Source: Chara braunii (Eukaryota; Streptophyta; Charophyceae; Charales; Characeae). Taken from it: 32,723 bases of DNA. The notes under the pieces were generated by a model. It ran no database searches, was not told the DNA's origin, and was given only the letters and a program-made list of their open reading frames with translations. The stretch is from the NCBI GenBank assembly GCA_003427395.1, contig BFEA01000345.1, positions 1,061,804-1,094,526 on the forward strand, given 5' to 3'. The translations under genes were made by a program, and so were the position numbers. Of this stretch, positions 28,838-32,723 are shown piece by piece; position 1 is the first letter of the stretch; each line of letters begins with the position of its first letter.

Positions 28838-29135
28838 CCAAGACAACGATAATCAACCAGAGGAAGAGGAAGAGGAAGAAGAAGAGGGAGGAGGTAATGG
28901 GGAGAATGACAGAGAAGGGGGGGTGCGGAGGCCGGTGCCACATGGTCAACGTCGTCGTCATCATTCTGTGAATTGTTTGCATCATGAGAATGACCACAGG
29001 CAGCGGGATAGGGAGAGAGAGAGAGAGAGAGAGAGAGAAGAGTCGCGGGAAGAGCATGAAGAAAAGGAGCACGATCCGTCCTGTCATCGGGGACATGGTA
29101 ATCTTCTCTGCATCGATCCATGTTTAATGGAGTGA
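28620..29135. repeat. ATC/CAT-rich and GAA-rich low-complexity tract (open frame, not a supported gene)
   Basis: CATCAT-type triplet repeats (28620-28850) and GAA/GAG repeats (28855-28905) give open frames on both strands: Ile-, His/Asp- and Ser-rich in the three plus frames. An open frame of 171 codons (+) has no domain, and all frames look equally repeat-driven. It shares the reading frame of the F-box relic upstream, which may be coincidence. Confidence 0.7.
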
Positions 29136-29156
29136 GTTGTGTGCGCGCGCGCATTA

Positions 29157-29160
<4 letters not shown>

Positions 29161-29218
<58 letters not shown>

Positions 29219-29243
29219 GTGAGTTGTGTGTGCGCGTGCATTA

Positions 29244-29296
<53 letters not shown>
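29161..29296. repeat. Two (GA)n microsatellites with duplicated flank
   Basis: GA runs at 29161-29215 and 29248-29296 are each preceded by GTGAGTTGTGTG followed by CGCG and GCATTATTAA. Tract and flank were thus duplicated together, the same pattern as the CT tracts of repeat R. A shorter GA run lies at 29018-29039. Confidence 0.95.
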
Positions 29297-29299
<3 letters not shown>

Positions 29300-29326
29300 C
29301 CATACCAAACTCCTTAGCCCCATCAT

Positions 29327-29380
29327 TGATTGATTGATTGATTGATCGTTGATTGGTTGGTTGGTTGGTCGGTTGGTTGG
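29327..29380. repeat. (TGAT)n and (TTGG)n tetranucleotide repeats
   Basis: Five TGAT units, then a short bridge, then six to seven TTGG units with one TCGG. Confidence 0.9.
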
Positions 29381-29798
29381 CACCTTTCAGTCTAGATACA
29401 GTGATAGCGACCGTACATTTTATTTGGGTGAAGACGGGTAGTCTGTGGGTGATGATGGCAAATACATCAAGATGGATGACCGGACGATGACAGCTGGGGG
29501 CGGGGCGAGGATGCAAAAGGAGGAATCACAGGAGGAGAGGAAAGAAGAGGAGAGAAGAGGAGAGGAGACGAGAGGAGGAGGGGAACATGGAAAAGACGAC
29601 AAAGACAAGAGGACGACAGTTGGAGGTAGCACACGATCAAGAAAGCAAACAAGCACACAATCAAGCAAGCCATCAAAATGCACAAATAAACTAGTTCGAA
29701 CTGAATTAACACGAATATGGCGTACCTTCGATCCTCTGACAACTGATACTCAAGTCTTTCGTGACTTCTCCTCCACTGGTTGTTTTTCCGCTCAAGAG
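29381..29798. other. Purine-rich stretch, no recognised gene
   Basis: An open frame from 29445 is driven by AGGAGAGGAAAGAAGAGG-type repeats (29515-29580) and ends in the TG repeat as poly(Cys-Val). No domain is seen. Confidence 0.6.
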
Positions 29799-29799
29799 T

Positions 29800-29855
<56 letters not shown>

Positions 29856-29871
29856 CAGAGAGAGAGACCTT
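29799..29871. repeat. Compound (TG)n(AG)n microsatellite
   Basis: TG repeats 29799-29836 run into AG repeats 29836-29871. Confidence 0.95.
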
Positions 29872-30139
29872 GCGTCTTCCCGTTGTTGACCTTCCCATTT
29901 CAAGTTGGCGACGCCACCGACTAGCAAGTCTGTGTGTCTGTACGTGTGTACGAATGTGCATTTGTGCCCGTGTATCCATTCGCGCGTCTTCCTGTCGTTG
30001 ACCTTCCTATTTCAAGTTGGCGATGCCTCCGACTAGCAAGTCTGTGTTTTGTGTATCTATACGTGTGTACGTGTGTGCATGTATACTGTGTGTCCGTTCG
30101 CGCGTATTTGTTGACCTTCCCGTTTCAAGTTGGCGAAAA
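29872..30139. repeat. 112-118-bp tandem repeat, about 2.3 units
   Basis: Units start at 29872, 29984 and 30102, each beginning with GCGT and containing TTGACCTTCC, TTTCAAGTTGGCGA and, in the first two, CCGACTAGCAAGTCTGTGT. The third is truncated after GTTGGCGAAAACGCG. Confidence 0.92.
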
Positions 30140-30429
30140 CGCGCACCACAATCGCCATAGTAGCAACGGTTTTTTTTTCTTCCTTCCACCGCAGTCCGTC
30201 CATTTTACCGAAAAAGCGTGAAACGCCAGACCAACGCTTCCCCTTCTTACTTATTCTTCGGGTCCGCTTCCAGCCCAGGACCGGTCCGTCCTTTTTCCAA
30301 AAGTCCCGGTTCTACCCGAGCTAGTTGTAGGTAGTCCGCAATTTTCCCAAGGACCGGTTCCCCCAATTTTTTTGCCCCCTAACAACCCACTTTGCGTCCT
30401 GGTCGTCTGCCGTGGAAAATGCGACACCT
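30140..30429. other. Non-coding stretch before the LINE relic
   Basis: A T-run (30170-30178) and GGACCGGT occurring twice (near 30281 and 30352) are the only notable items. The LINE coding sequence may extend here in damaged form but I cannot align it. Confidence 0.4.
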
Positions 30430-31241
30430 TGACACAAACGCAGAAGCCCACTATGCCGCAGCCTTAGGGCTGCGAATAATGCCCTCCCAGTAAACTCTTG
30501 GCTACACGTCCGTAGAAAGAATAGCGACCCAAATAGTTCAGAACAATGCTTGGTCTGTTCGGACAACGAACAAGAAGACTTAAACCACTAGTACTAACTA
30601 AAGTCGTGCCCGTTAACGCTACGCGATTTTAGGAAACGTACGGGCCACTACAGGAGCGCCCAAATTCATCCAACTAGAAACGTTTCTACTCTATTCTTTT
30701 TCGCAGCCGATAGCTGGGCCAAGTACTGGTGGTTTAATTCACTGTCTCATAACTTGCAAATTCGCTATTGAATTATGGGCGAGAGCCTTAACACTCTGGG
30801 ACTACCTCTTTCCCTCCTCCCTTCCCGAACACCCGATCCAATTACTTTTATGGACTAACATCCCGAATCAATTTACTAAATCTGAACGCATTGGTTCGGG
30901 ATAATCAAGAAGGTGTAACACCTTGGGTCATTTGGAAGGAGAGGTGCTGCACGACCATCGACAAGTCGAGCAACCCGAGTGAACAAATATGGGCAATGAC
31001 GAAACCTCTAATGGAGACGGAGATCCGATGCTAGTGTAGGAAAGTCGCATTCCAAATCCAGCAGGACCCAGAGAAGCAACAAGAGCTAATATCAAAGTTC
31101 AAGAGAATTTGGCTGGCCCATGGAAAGATCGCGGAGATTCACGGATCGCAAATCAGATGGCAAGATTGTTATAACTCGGTGGCTGCCCAGGGGACACGTA
31201 ATTCACGTTGTGACCAACAGCAAGACTTCAGAGCAACCTGA
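30430..31241 (+). pseudogene. Non-LTR retrotransposon (LINE) ORF2 C-terminus with zf-RVT motif
   Basis: Frame 1 (from about 30436) reads LRAANNALPVNSWLHVRRKN, then SSEQCLVCSDNEQEDLNH, two stops (30589, 30595), then KSCPLTLRDFRKR. Cys (30547), Cys (30556), His (30586) and Cys (30607) fit the zf-RVT zinc-binding motif found downstream of RT in plant LINEs. After a frameshift near 30780, frame 3 (30792-31238, one TAG at 31032) reads LVRDNQEGVTPWVIWKERCC, resembling the WxIWKxRN motif of LINE C-termini, then KVAFQIQQDPEKQQELISKF and KRIWLAHGK. The protein would be the tail of the endonuclease-RT polyprotein. RT and endonuclease are absent, as expected for a 5'-truncated LINE. Confidence 0.6.
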
Positions 31242-31506
31242 GATGATCCAATGTTATGTCAGTTCTGATCTCTGCTTTCCTTGCTTTATCGTTGTACTAA
31301 CTGATCCCCCGCAGAGGGATCAGAGAGGGGATCTGAGAAGGGATTCAGACTCCAATCCTCATTACCGATCAGGAACCTTTCCAGCAGAATACCCAGGTAC
31401 TTGAGGAACCAGCTCCAGTCTGTGCCTAGAAGAACAACCAAGATACACGCACGACAGGCGGCAGCCGGTGTTTCATATGGAACACATGGAAAAGGATTAA
31501 ATCTTC
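31242..31506. other. Probable LINE 3' flank; possible splice acceptor
   Basis: TACTAAC (31295-31301) followed 12 bases later by CCCCCGCAG is a textbook branch point and acceptor. The frame after it is open for about 64 codons (to 31509) but resembles nothing I recognise. No matching donor exon is evident. Confidence 0.3.
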
Positions 31507-31527
31507 TTTAGGGTTTAGGGTTTAGGG
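31507..31527 (+). repeat. Interstitial telomeric repeat (TTTAGGG)3
   Basis: Three perfect plant-type telomere units, followed by degenerate CTGAGGG. Too short to be a chromosome end. The reverse complement is also the telo-box AAACCCTAA. Confidence 0.95.
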
Positions 31528-31584
31528 CTGAGGGTTGGGACACAAACAAGACAAGCAGGGGCTAAACTTCAAAAGACTTCACAA

Positions 31585-31709
31585 TGCTTAGACATAGGGC
31601 TTAGGGTTTTGACAACATTGGTAGCAGATGTTGCTTCTTAGTCCTTTCTTGCTTTACAAGCAACATCTGCTACCAATTTTGTCAAAACCCTAAGCCCTAC
31701 ATCTAAGCA
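31585..31709. ncRNA. 125-nt near-perfect foldback (miRNA-precursor-like or MITE-like)
   Basis: Left arm 31585-31636 and right arm 31658-31709 are 52 bases each and pair at all but three positions, around a 21-nt loop. The arms contain CTTAGGGTTTTGACAA and GGTAGCAGATGTTGCTT. The size and near-perfect pairing fit a young plant MIRNA or a small inverted-repeat element. Terminal TIR and target-site duplication are not visible. Transcription is not shown by sequence. A telomere-like CCCTAA lies in each arm. Confidence 0.85.
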
Positions 31710-31936
31710 TCGAGGTTATTATAGTAATCCTGAGAGGAAAGGTGTAAATAGGGCAAGCTGACAGTCAATCCTCCTCTATGTTGAAATAACCAATGCTGAT
31801 TAGGGTTCCTTTGGCCAGACGGAAGGAAGCGTGGGTGAGTTCAATGATGTAATATTCTCATGACTTGCCGGTGGAATAGGAACTGGACCGATGCTCCCCA
31901 TAATGGAAATGCAGCCAGGGCCATAAGGACCTGTTT

Positions 31937-31951
31937 AAAAAAAAAAAAAAC
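31937..31951 (+). repeat. Poly(A) run
   Basis: About 14 A after CCTGTTT. It could be the poly(A) end of the LINE relic upstream, but 700 bp of unassigned sequence separate them. Confidence 0.5.
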
Positions 31952-31957
31952 TAAGAA

Positions 31958-32012
31958 CAGATCTGAGATCTGGTCAGGATCAGATCTAAGACAGGATCTC
32001 AGATCTGACCAA
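31958..32012. repeat. Palindromic AGATCTGA repeat
   Basis: CAGATCTGAGATCTGGTCAG and its inverted counterpart GATCTCAGATCTGACC flank GATCAGATCTAAGACAG, forming an imperfect inverted repeat rich in GATC. Confidence 0.75.
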
Positions 32013-32240
32013 AATCATCTCTCTCTCTCTCTCTCTATAGCTTGATGTTCTATGGCGCTTCGCAGCCAGCGCTTCATTTTTGGAATCATCCTCATCCTCA
32101 TCCGATGAACTACCAGCGTAGTACAACACCAGAGGGAGCTGTTGGAAGCGACTGGCGACGTTTAGTAGGCCCTGATACGGCCACGAAATACCGAGGGCAT
32201 TTTTTGGGGGCGGCCTAGGACCCGAAAAACGTCCTAGCCC
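31988..32240 (-). CDS. Possible coding fragment with acidic Ser/Asp/Glu stretch
   Basis: The minus strand is open here and reads RFQQLPLVLYYAGSSSDEDE, DDSKNEALAAKRHRTSS before running into a TC microsatellite. The acidic SSSDEDEDD followed by ALAAKRHR resembles N-terminal leaders of some plant PIF/Harbinger-type proteins, but no catalytic domain is present, so this is a weak resemblance. Start and end are unknown. Confidence 0.2.
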
Positions 32241-32335
32241 CCCCCCCCCAGAATAAATTTGAAGTTTTCAGAATTGGGCCCAATCCAGACCTACCGGACC
32301 GTCTGGATTCCGGTCCAGAAATCCAGCCGGTTGCC
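32195..32335 (-). repeat. Inverted, diverged copy of the GTCCGG-rich segment
   Basis: The reverse strand has CCAGACGGTCCGG (32306-32294), AAAACTTCAAATTTATT and a G-run, in the same order as 26185-26300. A C-run (32239-32251) lies inside. CTGGATTCCGGTCCAG is itself nearly palindromic. Confidence 0.5.
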
Positions 32336-32552
32336 ATGGTCAATATGCTCAAGGAAGTGTTTTCAACACGACCGAACTGTTAGCTTGGCATCAGGATAAA
32401 AGGGCACAGTCATTTGAAGCACAGTTTAATCAACTTTAATGTAGATAGTCGAGGAGATAGTTGGCCAGGCCGGCAGGACAGATTTTTCAGGGGATTTGAA
32501 GGAAAAGTTGATAGCAGGGGTAGACCCTCGAAGGGAAGTAATCATAGTTGTG
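32336..32552. other. No recognised feature
   Basis: Mixed composition without motif or domain that I can support. Confidence 0.4.
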
Positions 32553-32700
32553 GCGCACCACTGCGCAGTGCAGTGCGGGGCGGTGTGCACTGCGCTGTGC
32601 GCTGGAATGATAGCGCACGCACTGTGCGCCGTGCGCTGTGCTCAGTGTGCAGTGCAGTCCGCTGTGCGCGGTGCGCACACTAAGGGAGGTGCGTCGTGTG
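32553..32700. repeat. GTGCGC/AGTGCA-rich low-complexity tract
   Basis: Alternating purine-pyrimidine words (GTGCGC, TGCGCTGTGCGC, CAGTGCAGTGC) dominate both strands, a composition that can favour Z-DNA. It is followed by TAATTA and a poly(A) run to the window end. Open frames over it are Ala/Val/Cys-rich artefacts. Confidence 0.8.
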
Positions 32701-32723
32701 CGCGGTAATTAAAAAAAAAAAAA

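Noticed and set aside
28654-29241. 195-codon minus-strand frame and 171-codon plus-strand frame
   Set aside because: All frames over the ATC/CAT and GA repeats stay open because the repeats lack stops. No domain or codon-bias signal favours one.
30729-30740. Small-subunit rRNA fragment (GTGGTTTAATTC)
   Set aside because: Only this 12-mer matches; the flanks do not follow the rRNA and instead read as the LINE C-terminal frame.
31507-31527. Chromosome end
   Set aside because: Only three telomere units, with ordinary sequence on both sides.

Overview
The window looks like a repeat-dominated nuclear segment from a streptophyte (land plant or charophyte alga; Chara is a guess, not demonstrated). 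Supporting signs are the plant-type TTTAGGG interstitial telomere repeat, retrotransposon primer sites matching plant initiator tRNA-Met, Ty3/gypsy elements with chromodomain-like C-termini, a plant-type LINE tail and an F-box-like relic. I see no intact host gene, no tRNA gene and no CRISPR array. Three isolated N bases (1780, 1810, 1820) suggest collapsed repeat copies in the assembly.

Layout. 1-1224 is the integrase and C-terminus of gypsy element A, followed by LTR-like sequence. A dispersed non-coding repeat (R, copy 1, 2268-3116) carries two long CT microsatellites. 3391-4375 is a related LTR ending at a tRNA-iMet primer site (4379-4390) and a long leader. Element C (about 5673-11340, +) is a near-complete but decayed gag-protease-RT-RNase H-integrase series, and its RT is interrupted by a bacterial/mitochondrial-type large-subunit rRNA fragment (about 8557-8720). 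It is cut at 11340 by an inverted RNase H fragment (F, -), which abuts RT of element D (11885-14300, +). D ends in a polypurine tract and a 3' LTR (about 14324-15487) with an exact 84-bp tandem duplication. Element E lies on the minus strand (gag and protease, 18206 down to 15670; primer site 19030-19041). It is head-to-head with element B (+; LTR to 20106, primer site 20108-20119, leader, gag 21339-23155, protease, RT, start of RNase H). B is truncated at about 24885 by a second copy of repeat R (24891-25617).

25618-32723 is a mosaic: short tandem repeats, LTR scraps, an 18-bp minisatellite, an AT-rich island encoding the C-terminal half of a Ulp1/C48-like cysteine protease (-), an F-box-like pseudogene, His/Asp-codon and GA/TG microsatellites, a 112-118-bp tandem repeat, the 3' end of a LINE ORF2 (zf-RVT motif), a telomeric tract, a 125-nt near-perfect foldback, and a GTGCGC-rich low-complexity end.

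The most interesting signals are: (1) a leader block shared by three gypsy loci that folds into a 20-nt hairpin with covarying stem pairs and a G-rich loop; (2) the rRNA fragment embedded in a reverse transcriptase gene; (3) a strongly clustered GCCATAG motif and a ten-copy TTGAC[C/T] (W-box-like) array in the LTR/leader of element B; (4) the long foldback at 31585-31709; (5) the AT-rich protease island; (6) a near-palindromic 13-mer, CCAGACnGTCCGG, at three loci. Most in-frame stops in the coding relics can be explained by single C-to-T or G-to-A changes, as expected for old methylated repeats.
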